DNA of 64,000 bases from Sulfobacillus thermosulfidooxidans (lineage in GTDB: Bacteria > Bacillota > Sulfobacillia > Sulfobacillales > Sulfobacillaceae): NCBI RefSeq assembly GCF_001280565.1, contig NZ_LGRO01000001.1:1302001-1366000 (forward strand), read 5' to 3'. Position numbers and translations under genes: made by a program. A model generated the notes under the pieces. That model saw only the letters and a program-made list of their open reading frames with translations. It was not told the DNA's origin and searched no databases. Positions within the stretch are counted from its first letter, which is position 1. Every line of letters begins with the position of its first letter. Shown one piece after another: positions 8,902 to 18,881 of the stretch.

Positions 8902-10197
8902 ATGAAGCCTCTACGCTTATTGGCTCTAGGTATTGTAGGTACAAGCGTATTAGCTGGTTGTGGACTTTTTGCCGGAAAACCCGGATGGCCCACGGTGGCG
9001 GATACCCAAATTGGAGCATTAGACTGGACAAGTTATGGATTGGGCGGCACCCATAATGCTGTTATTGCACCCCAAAGCCATTTCACCGCCAATTGGATTC
9101 GACAGTTCTCTCAACCCTTAATGCAGCCGGCCGTCGTGCGGGGCACCGTTTATGTGGGCGGTATCGGCCAAAATCCCGCTGTGTACGCTCTAGACGCGAA
9201 AACTGGGGCAACAATCTGGAAAACACCAGTTGATAATCAAATTATGACTACCCCTATCGTCGTTCATGGCGAAGTCTTTGTGGGCTCAGGGAATCATAAT
9301 TATCCGATGAGCCATGTGCCCCAATATGGCACGGATATTATCCGTGGCAATGGTGCCAACGCTATCTATGCTCTCAGCGCGAAAACCGGACAAATCATTT
9401 GGGAACGCAAAACTGCTGGCGAAAACATGCCAACCTTTGTCTATAAAAACAATACGTTATATATCGCCAACGGCAGCGATGAAGTGTTAGCCTTAAATGC
9501 CACCACCGGACAAACCCTATGGAGATTGCCCATCGGGTCTTACGTCAGCATGTCATCTCCCGAACTGTCGGGCAATCTCTTGTACTTTGGAGGAGCGCAT
9601 CCTTTTGCTATGTATGCCGTGAACATTGAAACTCACAAAATTCAGTGGATGCATCCTTTTTCTCACCCATTAGGGGGATCCGATGATGTCTCACCCGCCG
9701 TGTACAGGAATAACGTTTATGCGGATGTAGTCGTGGCCCGAAATGGCCAACCTCACGAAATCTTTTACGCCTTCAACGCGCAAAACGGTCATATCGAATG
9801 GGAATTTGATGAAGGAACTGGACCTATTCCTCAGGGACCTCATGGTGGTCCCCGAGATGAAACGGTAGCTCCCCTCGTCTATAACAACACCGTCTATGTC
9901 GGCAGCCCGCTCAATAATGTCCTCTACGCATTAAATGCGCAAACAGGGCAGTTATTATGGAAAGATCACTTGACAGGAACTCTGATGCAGTCTCCTATCG
10001 CCTACAATGGAGTGCTCTATGTAGGCGATACTACAGGTAAGTTTTGGGCAATTAATGCCTCGACAGGAAAATTATTAGGGCATCGCCAGTTTAAAGGGCC
10101 TTTTATGCCTTCATCACCGGTCTTAGTGGGTCAAACGATTTTTACAGGCACCCGTTTAGGTCAGTTCATGGCCATTCCGTTATCATCAATCCAATAA
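8902..10197 (+). CDS. PQQ-type beta-propeller lipoprotein
   Basis: About 431 residues. A lipoprotein signal ends in the lipobox LAGC, so it should be anchored outside the membrane. The rest is a run of propeller blades with the recurring pattern YALxAxTGxxxW: YALDAKTGATIWK, YALSAKTGQIIWE, LALNATTGQTLWR, YAFNAQNGHIEWE, YALNAQTGQLLWK and WAINASTGKLLG, that is at least six blades. Such proteins are either quinoprotein dehydrogenases or BamB-like scaffolds; the usual dehydrogenase disulfide and catalytic features are not evident, so a scaffold or binding role is possible. ATG 8902 fits AAAAAGGA better than the GTG at 8896. Confidence 0.82.
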   Translation: MKPLRLLALGIVGTSVLAGCGLFAGKPGWPTVADTQIGALDWTSYGLGGTHNAVIAPQSHFTANWIRQFSQPLMQPAVVRGTVYVGGIGQNPAVYALDAKTGATIWKTPVDNQIMTTPIVVHGEVFVGSGNHNYPMSHVPQYGTDIIRGNGANAIYALSAKTGQIIWERKTAGENMPTFVYKNNTLYIANGSDEVLALNATTGQTLWRLPIGSYVSMSSPELSGNLLYFGGAHPFAMYAVNIETHKIQWMHPFSHPLGGSDDVSPAVYRNNVYADVVVARNGQPHEIFYAFNAQNGHIEWEFDEGTGPIPQGPHGGPRDETVAPLVYNNTVYVGSPLNNVLYALNAQTGQLLWKDHLTGTLMQSPIAYNGVLYVGDTTGKFWAINASTGKLLGHRQFKGPFMPSSPVLVGQTIFTGTRLGQFMAIPLSSIQ

Positions 10198-10236
10198 TGA
10201 TCCCACCATGATGCATTTTATGTAGAACTCAGCTTT

Positions 10237-10276
10237 GGGAACAGGGACAAGTTTTGCTAGACGTGATCCCTGTTCC
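10237..10276 (+). terminator. Stem-loop after the propeller lipoprotein
   Basis: GGAACAGGGA at 10238-10247 pairs with TCCCTGTTCC at 10267-10276 across a 19-base loop. No T-run follows, so termination strength is uncertain. Confidence 0.5.
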
Positions 10277-10354
10277 TGTGCCTTATGGCATAATTGAAAT
10301 CGATTGGACACGTAATAGAGTCCGCCCCGATCAATGGCTCAGGGGGAATCGATC

Positions 10355-10792
10355 GTGAACGAAAAAACGCGAGTGATGGCACGCCTTCGTCATCTTGTAT
10401 CCGATTTGGAACACCCATGGCATTATGTCGACGAGCTTATTGTTAAGGCAATGAACCAGGGCGTTTTCGATAACTTGCCAGGCAAAGGCAAACCCCAATT
10501 CATCGAGTCTCATCATCATCCTGAATATTGGGCGAATAAGCTCCTTAAAGATCACGGGTATGTTCCAGAATGGATGGTATTGGGAAATGATATAGACCGT
10601 TTTGATGAGGAGTTGCAAACAATCCGCCAACAGGTTTTGCATGGTAAGCCGGTGACTCCTGCATTACGCGAACATGTGACCAATTTATGTAATGCGCGGC
10701 AGGTCTTGCTCCGTCTCTATAACCAGAAAGTTCCGGTGCCATCACTGCAACGAGGCCCCAGAACTCCTGATCAGTTTTTGTCTGGAGAATGA
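10355..10792 (+). CDS. DUF1992 (DnaJ-homologue subfamily C member 28-like) protein
   Basis: About 145 residues. The conserved DUF1992 core is present: VDELIVKAMNQGVFDNLPGK, then GKPQF, then the YWANKLLKDHGYVPEW segment. The family is found alone in bacteria and fused to a J domain in eukaryotes; its role is not established. I choose GTG 10355 because AGGGGGAA at 10341-10348 sits about 7 bases in front; the ATG at 10334 lies upstream of that site. It is a single gene, convergent with the MFS gene that follows. Confidence 0.8.
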   Translation: MNEKTRVMARLRHLVSDLEHPWHYVDELIVKAMNQGVFDNLPGKGKPQFIESHHHPEYWANKLLKDHGYVPEWMVLGNDIDRFDEELQTIRQQVLHGKPVTPALREHVTNLCNARQVLLRLYNQKVPVPSLQRGPRTPDQFLSGE

Positions 10793-10840
10793 GAATTGAA
10801 CCGGTTTCCTAAGACGTGTGGTCTCGTTCTCAGCTCAAAC

Positions 10841-12073
10841 CTATTCCACAGTTAAAATGTTACTTTGGTCGATACGTTTTGTGAATAAGGTGAGAATCAA
10901 AGAGACGGTACTGGACAATCCTAGTGTGACAACGCCTGCCACAACAAATCCCTGTGGTAGCAGCAAGGCAAATAAGGGACCGCCTAGTAACGCTCCGATA
11001 TTAAAGACCAGAAAAATCCAACCCGTTACGGTGCCTGCAATCGCATCGTCCACCGAATCCTGGGCCATGGTCGCAACCAAATCGACATAAATCCCCCAAC
11101 CAGCTCCAAAGGAAAACGTCAAAGCCGTTAAGAGCCCAATCTGTTTGGCGACCAGAAACATGCCTAGACTCCCTATCATGATGAGAAATGCCGCGACACT
11201 GACCAAATACTTACGGCCAAAGCGGTCGGCTAAATAACCGAGGGGAAAAGCACAGATTAATCCGCCTAATCCACCCATTGACGCAACTTCTGCGGCCTGA
11301 CTAGGAGCCAAATTTAAACCTTTCAAGAGATAATCCGAGTAGTATCCCAAGTAGCCAAATAACGCAATCCCAAAGAGAAAAATGGATAAGGACAAAATGA
11401 CGACATTGCGGTGAAAAATACCGGCAAAGCCGATACGCCGCTTTTCAATCTTTTTATAGGTTTTGGGGATGACGCCATAAAAGATAAGCAGGGCAATAGC
11501 ACTAGCAATCCCTGAGATAATAAAGGGAATCTGGTAGTGGGGCAAAAAGGGTGTGATCAAATACGGACCCACAAATAATCCTCCACCAAAAAATACCGCG
11601 AATGCGGAAACAGCTCGGCCCCGGGTTTCGAAAAAAATATCGCCAAGCAAAGCGATAATAGCGGGTTGGAAAATACCAATACCGACCCCTACCAATAAGC
11701 GAGCGAGCAATAATTCAACAGAGTTCGTCACAAATCCGGTAACCACGGTAAATACCGCAAAAATGATTACCGAACCCATTACGGTATACTTTACTGAGAA
11801 TCGGTCAAATAAATAGCCTCCGACCATACTAAAGATGGCAATGCCCAAAGCAAATCCGGTACCCACTTCGCCCAACAAGGCACTCGATCCATGAACATTT
11901 TGCACAATGTATGGTGAACCAAAGGAATATAAGTTGGTGTCAAATCCTTCCAAAAACGCTGGAATAGCGGAAACCAGCACAATAATAAAGAAATATAGTG
12001 GGCTTTGTCGTGCGACCGATCGCACAGTCCTTTCAGCCCGATTTTCTGCGGCTCTGTTGGTATTCGTTGACAA
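10841..12073 (-). CDS. MFS transporter (peptide/amide-use operon)
   Basis: About 410 residues and 12 hydrophobic segments, with the DRFG and RxGRK-type loops seen at YLADRFGRKYLVS. The opening FLEGFDTNLYSFGSPYI resembles metabolite:proton symporters of the sugar/aromatic-acid branch. The frame extends back to 12178, but that would overlap the preceding gene by 80 bases. An AGGAGG at about 12082-12087 points to TTG at 12073, which leaves a 23-base gap to the M20 stop codon. It is the last gene of a three-gene operon with two amidohydrolases, so I infer it imports their substrate or exports a product. Confidence 0.82.
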   Translation of the reverse strand: MSTNTNRAAENRAERTVRSVARQSPLYFFIIVLVSAIPAFLEGFDTNLYSFGSPYIVQNVHGSSALLGEVGTGFALGIAIFSMVGGYLFDRFSVKYTVMGSVIIFAVFTVVTGFVTNSVELLLARLLVGVGIGIFQPAIIALLGDIFFETRGRAVSAFAVFFGGGLFVGPYLITPFLPHYQIPFIISGIASAIALLIFYGVIPKTYKKIEKRRIGFAGIFHRNVVILSLSIFLFGIALFGYLGYYSDYLLKGLNLAPSQAAEVASMGGLGGLICAFPLGYLADRFGRKYLVSVAAFLIMIGSLGMFLVAKQIGLLTALTFSFGAGWGIYVDLVATMAQDSVDDAIAGTVTGWIFLVFNIGALLGGPLFALLLPQGFVVAGVVTLGLSSTVSLILTLFTKRIDQSNILTVE

Positions 12074-12096
12074 TTTCAAAACCTCCTCGGTAGCGT

Positions 12097-13287
12097 TCAA
12101 GAATTTTCTGTCTGTCGTGCGCCACTTGGCGATAGGGGTTCTCGAATAAATGCCAAAATCGTTTGCACCATAATCCATACGCCTAAAGGCATCACCGATT
12201 CCGCAAAATTAAATTGGCTATGATGATGGGGATACGGATAACGGGGATCATGCGCCCCTAAATTCCAGAACACACCTGGCCGTTGTTGCAGGTAATAAGC
12301 AAAATCTTCTCCACCCATACGCTGTTCCACGTCAATCCAAACATCACGCCCTGCAAACTTTTCAACCACATCTTTAAAAATCTTCCACTCTTCTTGACTA
12401 TTCACGACCGAAGGATAACCTTTCCGATACTGCAGTTCCGCATGAGCCCCAAATGTCTCGGCCGTGCCCTCCATAACTTGCCTCATCTGCTCGATTATTC
12501 GGTTTTGAACATCTTGGTTAAATGTACGGACCGTCCCTTTAAGTTCTGCTCGGCTGGGGATGGCATTGTATGCCGATCCGCTCTGAGCCGCGCTGATGGT
12601 TAGAACGGCCGCATCTGTCGGATTGATTTGACGCGAGATAATGGTTTGCATAGCCATGATCATTTGCGCCATAACAGGAATCGGATCAATGGTATGGTGC
12701 GGTGCCGATCCATGTCCTCCTTTCCCCTCGATCAGGATGTCGAAGCGATCAGAGTTAGCTGACTGCACCCCGGGCCGAGCCCCAATTTTTCCAGCAGGCA
12801 GCTCCGACTGTAAGTGCAATCCCGTAACCCGGATCACGCCATCTAACACGCCATCACGTATCATCTTCAATGCCCCACCGGGATGCCGTTCTTCCGCTGG
12901 TTGAAAAATCAAGCGGGCTCGCCCGGGAATTTTGTCAAGAAATTGCGGCAACACCTGCGCCACTCCCAGTAACATGGCCGTATGTCCATCATGACCACAA
13001 GCATGCATGACTCCCTCGCGCCGTGAACGATAATCGATAGGGGATTCTTCCTCAATGGGTAACGCATCAATATCGGCACGCGCCAATACGATCGGACCAT
13101 CCGTACCAATATCCACAACGACGCCGGTATCTCCTGCGACGATGGGATGATGCCCCATCGCTCTCAACGTAGACAGGATAAATTTTTGGGTGTCATATTC
13201 CTCGTAGCCTAATTCGGGATGAGTATGGAGATGGCGGCGCCATTGAACCATATTTGGGGCCAAAGCCTGAATATTGTCAGGGATCAT
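12097..13287 (-). CDS. M20 family amidohydrolase (HipO/N-acyl-amino-acid hydrolase type)
   Basis: 396 residues with the M20D pattern: RRHLHTHPELGYEEYDTQ at the N-terminus, the metal-binding HACGHDGHTAMLLG near residues 92-105, FQPAEERHPGG, and RMGGEDFAYYLQQ before the C-terminus. Such metalloenzymes cleave N-acyl or N-carbamoyl amino acids, hippurate or small peptides in the cytosol. The start codon overlaps the stop of the preceding M38 gene as ATGA (13284-13287), a sign of translational coupling. The exact substrate is unknown. Confidence 0.9.
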   Translation of the reverse strand: MIPDNIQALAPNMVQWRRHLHTHPELGYEEYDTQKFILSTLRAMGHHPIVAGDTGVVVDIGTDGPIVLARADIDALPIEEESPIDYRSRREGVMHACGHDGHTAMLLGVAQVLPQFLDKIPGRARLIFQPAEERHPGGALKMIRDGVLDGVIRVTGLHLQSELPAGKIGARPGVQSANSDRFDILIEGKGGHGSAPHHTIDPIPVMAQMIMAMQTIISRQINPTDAAVLTISAAQSGSAYNAIPSRAELKGTVRTFNQDVQNRIIEQMRQVMEGTAETFGAHAELQYRKGYPSVVNSQEEWKIFKDVVEKFAGRDVWIDVEQRMGGEDFAYYLQQRPGVFWNLGAHDPRYPYPHHHSQFNFAESVMPLGVWIMVQTILAFIREPLSPSGARQTENS

Positions 13288-14528
13288 ACGGCTCCCTCCT
13301 TGCTGTTCAAAAGTTCTCCTTTTTTGATTACCTGGTGACGGTCAGTTGGGGTCCATAACGTGGCCGGACGCTCAATGGGGTTATCGGGCCACAAAACCAA
13401 ATCCGCCCAGAAACCCGGCGCAATAACCCCAGTAGGAATGTCCAATAACTCAGCACCGTGGATGGTGGCGGCTTCTAAGGCATCCCAAATGTTTAACCCT
13501 ACCTCTAAGAGATAGCGGATTTCTTGGGCATTGTCTCCATGATAGTTAAAGGGAGTGCCGGCGTCCGTCCCCATGGCAAAGCGTACCCCGGCACGAAAGG
13601 CCCGCTGCAAACTATTTTGGTGGGCCTCTCTGGCAATTTTGGCCTTTTCTACCGACGCCGGGGCAATCCCAGATTCCACGCCATGGTCAATAATTTGTTG
13701 CACAGCTGTTAAGGTCGCAACTAACGTGACCTCACGTTTAATCATTTCTTCAATCGCCCAATCTGATAGATAAAATCCATGTTCAATCGAATCAACTCCA
13801 GCTTTCAGGGCATTTTCAATGCCTTCTTGAGCCTGGGCATGGGCCATAGTTTTTTTGCCCCGATTTTTCGCCTCCGCAACAGCAGCGGCCATCTCTTCCA
13901 ACAATAAGCCACGTTCGGTACTTTTATCTCCTGTTGACATGACCCCCCCAGATGCCATGAACTTCAAGACATCGACGCCCTCACGCAACTGCCGCCGTGC
14001 TTCTTTCCGGGCATCATCTGGAGAATCGACAACAGCGCCACCCTCCCAATGGATGTGCGCGGGAAATCCATTAGCGGGGTCGGCATGCCCTCCCGTAATA
14101 GAAAACGGTGTCCCGGCCACCCGCATATGAGGTCCCTCATGCCAGCCGTGCTCAATAGCGCGGCGGACGCCAACGCCAATGCCAAAAGGCGAACCGGCGT
14201 CACGCACACTAGTGATACCTCTGAAGAGTGTGCGCCTCGCGTGCACCAAGGCGCGTGCTGTCATTTCAGGAACGGTTAAGGTTAAGTCGTCCCATTTATT
14301 TGGATGGCCGGCAGCAGAAAAATGAACATGACAATCGATAAACCCTGGTAACACATAACGGTTTTGTCCATTTATCCGCGTCGCATGCGGAAAACGAACG
14401 CCGATAATCTTTTCGGGGCCGCTCTCACGAATAATGCCATCGTGATCCCATACAAGAGCCCATGGTTCATCGCGCACTTGACGATGAGACACGTCAACTA
14501 AATGAATGTTGTATAATAAATATTCCAC
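13284..14528 (-). CDS. M38/imidazolonepropionase-like amidohydrolase
   Basis: 414 residues of the amidohydrolase superfamily. Metal ligands are visible in DCHVHFSAAG near residue 64, in the carboxylated-lysine region VLKFMASGGV, in MAHAQAQEGIENAL and DSIEHGFYL, and in the final aspartate of MGTDAGTPF. This set matches Xaa-Pro/Xaa-Arg dipeptidases of the peptidase M38 group and imidazolonepropionase relatives. GTG at 14528 follows GGAG by 9 bases. It is the first gene of the operon with the M20 enzyme and an MFS carrier, which suggests stepwise hydrolysis of a peptide-like or N-acylated nutrient. Confidence 0.87.
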   Translation of the reverse strand: MEYLLYNIHLVDVSHRQVRDEPWALVWDHDGIIRESGPEKIIGVRFPHATRINGQNRYVLPGFIDCHVHFSAAGHPNKWDDLTLTVPEMTARALVHARRTLFRGITSVRDAGSPFGIGVGVRRAIEHGWHEGPHMRVAGTPFSITGGHADPANGFPAHIHWEGGAVVDSPDDARKEARRQLREGVDVLKFMASGGVMSTGDKSTERGLLLEEMAAAVAEAKNRGKKTMAHAQAQEGIENALKAGVDSIEHGFYLSDWAIEEMIKREVTLVATLTAVQQIIDHGVESGIAPASVEKAKIAREAHQNSLQRAFRAGVRFAMGTDAGTPFNYHGDNAQEIRYLLEVGLNIWDALEAATIHGAELLDIPTGVIAPGFWADLVLWPDNPIERPATLWTPTDRHQVIKKGELLNSKEGAV

Positions 14529-14796
14529 TAAACATCGCTCCTATTTTCCTGCCGATATATCCTGTATCTTTGAGGAATAGCCTAAGCGTACGAAGAGAAT
14601 GCCTTTGCTTCCTATATGCACCGTTACAAAAATCCCCGTCTGTTTATGTAAATCCCTACAAAACCTCACGGAATGATGAACGAAATCATGAAACCGATCG
14701 CGATCGAACCAGTTGTTGCCGCCCCTTCTGGGCTGGATCGTCTAGCATGAGATCCGGAAAATGGGAAAGACTAGCCAAAAACACGGGAGATGAGCG

Positions 14797-15141
14797 ATGC
14801 GCAAAATATCGACAATCCTGGCAATCATCGTGCTGGTCAGTGGATGCGGAACCGCTGTCCCCTCGCCACATGCTAAGCTTTACACCTATCAACCGCAGTG
14901 GATAGGTCGAGGCCAGAAAATTTTTGAACAAACCTGTGCACCTTGCCATGGTCAAAATGGGCAAGGCATTACGGGTCCGGCTTTATGGGGACCTAATTCG
15001 GCTGCAGCGGGATTTACCCACTTCTCCGACCTCGCTTCATTTATCCAAACGAATATGCCCCAGGATAATCCCGGTTCCCTGTCCCCGAAAAGCGCGCAAA
15101 GTGTGGCATCTTTCATTTGGCATCAAAATCACCGTACGTGA
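14797..15141 (+). CDS. Small class I cytochrome c lipoprotein
   Basis: 114 residues. The signal ends in the lipobox VSGC (Cys17), so it is probably a membrane-anchored, surface-facing lipoprotein. One haem site, C47-A-P-C50-H51, follows a short helix, and Met87 in TNMPQDNPG is the likely sixth ligand, giving a normal class I cytochrome c. GGGAGATGAGCG precedes the ATG. It would carry electrons on the outer face of the membrane, but no oxidase or dehydrogenase gene adjoins, so its partner is unknown. Confidence 0.9.
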   Translation: MRKISTILAIIVLVSGCGTAVPSPHAKLYTYQPQWIGRGQKIFEQTCAPCHGQNGQGITGPALWGPNSAAAGFTHFSDLASFIQTNMPQDNPGSLSPKSAQSVASFIWHQNHRT

Positions 15142-15160
15142 TTCTTGCGAAGAGCAAGAA
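15142..15160 (+). terminator. Short stem-loop after cytochrome c
   Basis: TTCTTGC at 15142-15148 pairs with GCAAGAA at 15154-15160 around a 5-base loop, one base after the stop codon. No T-run follows, so it may only stabilise the message. Confidence 0.35.
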
Positions 15161-15238
15161 GCGGCGTTCATTTTATGAAACATCTATCACATCGCCATGT
15201 GCTACACTGGACCGTAAAGGATTCTCTAGAAAGGGTTT

Positions 15239-17140
15239 ATGATGAATACGAAAAAACTCATGCCATATGGTTTTTGGCCTAGCGTGTTAACGCCCGAACG
15301 GATGGTCGAATTGACCAAAGTTTTTGACGTACAATGGGACCGGCGAGGCCAGGACGTGGTAGTATTTGAGAAACGGGAAGGACAGTCCCGTCTGCTTCGA
15401 ATCAATCCGACTTTTGGATTCCCGCGCGATCTCATTAGCACCAATCCTGTGGTAGTACGCGTGAATTATGGTGGTGGTGAGTATACGGTCGGAAGCGATG
15501 CCGTATTTTTTGTTTCGAGAGGCCGTATTTACCGCAAACCATTGGATGACGGATTAGCTGAAGCGCTAACCAAAGGGAATTTCCAACCAGCGTCCCCGAC
15601 CTTATCGCCCAATGAACAATGGCTTTGTTTTGTTTATAACAATAAAGAAGAAGATGGGTTAGCCGTCGTACCCGCCCTCCCCGGGCCCCATAAACCCGTC
15701 GTACTATTAACCGGGTATGATTTCTTTATGCAGCCCACATGGCATCCCACTGGACAGCAGATAGCAGTCATTGCCTGGAATCATCCCTTTATGCCTTGGG
15801 ATAGCCCCTACTTGCTCTTATTAGATGTATCCACAGACCTACAATATCCTCAAATCACCCAGGTAACCGTCCTACAAGGTCCGGATCAGGGGATTTTGTT
15901 TCAGCCAGAATTCTCCCCGGATGGCCGGTATTTAGCATATGTTGGAGAAGTGGATGATCTCACACAACTCTTCCTATGTGATTTACAAACCCATCAAACG
16001 CGCCAATTGACCCATCAAAATGGCGAATTGGCGATGCCCGCATGGCGCCAAGGAGTCCGAACCATCGGGTGGCACCGAGACAGTCAGCATATCTATTACA
16101 TTGTCAACGTCGAAGGAAAAATGAATGTCTGGCGAACCGATGTTGAGGGGAAAAATCATATCTGTCTGACCACAGATTTACCATTTGATGTTTACCGTCA
16201 AATTGCGGTCTCGCCTAAAGATAACCGAATTGCCATGCGCGCTGTCAGCACAACCCAGCCGGAGCGCATTATTGTTCTTGATGACGACATCGACACTCCC
16301 TGGCATGTGATACGCTACACCACATCCAATGAAATACCGGGGTGTTACTATTCCCGTGCGCAAAGATTAAGATGGGGGCAACACCCGCATATGCGCTATG
16401 GTCTTTATTATCCACCAACGCATCCGCAGTATGAAGATCACGGCCCACCGCCCATGGTTGTGCTATTGCATGGAGGCCCCACGGGCCAAGCCTTCATGAT
16501 GTTTTGTGCCCAAGCTCAGTTTTTAGCTACTCGCGGTTTCGCCGTATTATTGGTCAATCACCGGGGCAGCACAGGTTACGGTAAAGCATACCGGGAAAGT
16601 TTGCGTCATCAATGGGGAATTTATGATGTTGAAGACAGTATTTCAGGGGTTGAGTACTGTATAGAAGAAGGACTGGCGCGCCGTGATGCCATATATATCA
16701 TGGGTTCGAGTGCAGGCGGCCTTACAGTTTATAATGCCTTAATTCATTTCCCTGGAGTTTTTCGGGCGGGAATCACTCTTTATGGAGTTGCTAATCTCTG
16801 GACGTTTTCCAATGAAACACACAAGTTTGAACGGCATTATCAAGACTTTTTAATTGGCCCCTTGCCGGAAGCCACCGAGACCTACAATGATCGGTCCCCC
16901 GTGCTTCATGCCGATAAAATTCAGGATCCGGTGGCGATTTTCCAGGGTAGCCAAGATCCTGTGGTGCCACTGTCTCAAACCATGGAAATGATTGCGGCTT
17001 TAAAGTCCCATCATGTTCCGGTATTTTACCGTGTATTCGAAGGCGAGGGTCATGGATGGCATAGTCCCAAAACCGTCGCACAATTTTATCACGACCTCGA
17101 AGATTTTTTGCAGGATTCGCTTAAATCCCTGAACGATTAA
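15239..17140 (+). CDS. S9 family serine peptidase (acylaminoacyl-/prolyl oligopeptidase type)
   Basis: 633 residues. The first ~370 form a beta-propeller with TolB-like repeats (FSPDGRYLAYVGEVDD, GWHRDSQHIYYI). The last ~260 are the alpha/beta-hydrolase domain with the oxyanion HGGP motif, nucleophile Ser491 in GSSAGG, Asp about 573 in SQDPVVPLSQ and His about 605 in EGEGHGWH. No signal peptide is seen, so it is cytosolic and should trim short peptides or N-acyl peptides. Two ATGs (15239 and 15242) share the site AAAGGG. It ends in a clear terminator. Confidence 0.92.
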   Translation: MMNTKKLMPYGFWPSVLTPERMVELTKVFDVQWDRRGQDVVVFEKREGQSRLLRINPTFGFPRDLISTNPVVVRVNYGGGEYTVGSDAVFFVSRGRIYRKPLDDGLAEALTKGNFQPASPTLSPNEQWLCFVYNNKEEDGLAVVPALPGPHKPVVLLTGYDFFMQPTWHPTGQQIAVIAWNHPFMPWDSPYLLLLDVSTDLQYPQITQVTVLQGPDQGILFQPEFSPDGRYLAYVGEVDDLTQLFLCDLQTHQTRQLTHQNGELAMPAWRQGVRTIGWHRDSQHIYYIVNVEGKMNVWRTDVEGKNHICLTTDLPFDVYRQIAVSPKDNRIAMRAVSTTQPERIIVLDDDIDTPWHVIRYTTSNEIPGCYYSRAQRLRWGQHPHMRYGLYYPPTHPQYEDHGPPPMVVLLHGGPTGQAFMMFCAQAQFLATRGFAVLLVNHRGSTGYGKAYRESLRHQWGIYDVEDSISGVEYCIEEGLARRDAIYIMGSSAGGLTVYNALIHFPGVFRAGITLYGVANLWTFSNETHKFERHYQDFLIGPLPEATETYNDRSPVLHADKIQDPVAIFQGSQDPVVPLSQTMEMIAALKSHHVPVFYRVFEGEGHGWHSPKTVAQFYHDLEDFLQDSLKSLND

Positions 17141-17148
17141 GGCTGAAT

Positions 17149-17168
17149 GGCGGGATAATCATCCCGCC
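17149..17168 (+). terminator. Terminator after the S9 peptidase
   Basis: GGCGGGAT at 17149-17156 and ATCCCGCC at 17161-17168 form a perfect 8-bp stem with a 4-base loop, followed by a pyrimidine-rich CTCCTTGTTCTC. Confidence 0.75.
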
Positions 17169-17212
17169 CTCCTTGTTCTCATGTTGTCATCTTCACTAAT
17201 CTCAGCCGACGA

Positions 17213-17995
17213 TTATGGGCCTTGGCGTCTACTCGGATAACGCCGTAAAACATCATCAATTCGTATGGCAACCTCTTCAGGCGCTTCTAACCCGGGACAG
17301 TAACCACTACGCTGAAATTTGGATAAATTCCGCATGAGTAATACGCTCTAAAGGTTCAACATTTGGCGTTAACATGTGATCATGTTCACCTCTGATGACT
17401 AAAGTCGGGTGAATGCGGGGAACAGCCGATCAATATTCGTCGTCAAATTGGTATAAAGGATTTGTTCTATTTTATTGAGGGCCTGACCTTGGATGTGCAA
17501 AACATCTGCACTGGGCAGTCTATGAAAGGCTTGAAGCCAAATCCGCTGCAAAACTTGCCCCTGTTTATGTTCAGGAGCTTTCTGAACCAATTCACGAACC
17601 CGTTGAAAATGATGCCGGGTTTTGGGATCCACCACCGGAAAATGTGTCCAAAACAATGAGGGAATCAATATAACGGCGAACTTTTGCAGCCACATACAAC
17701 GATTCCGCGCCACCAAACGAATGGCAAATAAGGACGGGTTTGATATTCCAAGCACAAATTAACCGCACAATATCCCGTGCATGATCTTCAATCGCATACT
17801 CTTGAGGCGGTTTGTCGCTATCTCCGAATGCCCGCACGTTACAGATAAATGCGTGGTATTCATCCAAGGACAAATGCTACAGCAAGGAGTACCAACTTTC
17901 TTTAGACATTAACCAACCATGTAAAAAACCAAAGGTCTTGGCCCGTAACCGACGACGTCGAAAGACACCGAGATGTCACCGACGTGCACATACAT
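17213..17995 (-). pseudogene. Frameshifted alpha/beta-hydrolase gene
   Basis: The minus strand reads as one alpha/beta-hydrolase of about 260 codons only if the frame is switched several times. The start ATG at 17995 has AAAAGGGG in front and opens with MYVHVGDISVSFDVVGYG. A frame change follows before FLHGWLMSKESW (oxyanion region), then an in-frame TAG, then FGDSDKP and the nucleophile elbow ICHSFGGAES. Another shift leads to a helical cap, a third to VIRGEHDHMLTPNVEPLER (acid region), and a fourth to GLEAPEEVAIRIDDVLRR ending at TAA 17213. The gene is clearly inactive. Its former substrate is unknown. Confidence 0.85.
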
Positions 17996-18881
17996 TCGCG
18001 TTTCCCCTTTTCCGCGGTTATCTTCTGAGTATCCTTTTGTCCCTTCTTAAAGGCCTTCAGATTTATTAATATTTTCCTCTATCTTTATTTGATAGCCAAT
18101 TGGAGAATCGATGCATTCTTCCACGGCTTGCGGATCGTCGTGATTTCAGGACCGTGAGGGAGGTTTCCCGGTTAAAGGTTGCGCCGATGAATCGAGACAT
18201 CGCGTAGAAGATGGAATTTGTGCAACGTTTCGATCCCACGAAGCTTGTCCTCCCCCATACCATCATTTTGATAGGCCTTCTATTGTGTATCCACATGGTC
18301 GGATTCGACCATAGTTTTCAATATCTGGTCCTATAAGTAACCGCTGTTTGTATGAAGTCAAATCAAGAGCTGTTTTGGTCAAGTTATGGCTGATGAACTC
18401 GCTTATCGGGCATACGGCCGGTAAACCTGCCTCTTATCGCGGGCTAGTTTTCCGGACCACAAGACTTTGCCAGAGATCGAAATTGTCTCATCGTCTTAGG
18501 GGTTAATAGCCGACGATATCGATGGTGCATTCTAAGAGCTCCTTTGCTCGTTTCGACGTATTTTTTCCCCAGAGATCGCTGAGAATTAGCGGCACAGCTA
18601 ATTCTGGATACCCCGTCGGTCCGGGCGGAATCCTGCGCATCGCGAGTGAAGGGAGCCGCACAACCGGGCGATCTAGAATTAGCCTCATCACATCCTCATC
18701 GTTTGTGAGTTACCACATGAGACGGATTAATCTTGACGAATTTCATGGTTACCGACGGCGTAATACAGCTCGTCGTTTTGTGATGAATCACAACGATCCC
18801 TCTGGTCAAAAAGATTCGCATACAATATTCTAAAAAACATCAAAAACATATTTATTATGTGAATGGAGACAAGGAAACAAC
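17996..18881. other. 886 bp without a supportable gene
   Basis: Short open frames exist on both strands (for example 18066-18296 minus and 18522-18833 plus), but none has a ribosome site, a recognisable domain or a consistent frame. The DNA is probably decayed. It ends in the A/T-rich leader of the helicase gene, whose site AAGGA lies just before ATG 18882. Confidence 0.5.

Noticed and set aside
18066-18833. Short frames before the helicase
   Set aside because: No ribosome site, no domain; the two strands offer equally unconvincing products.
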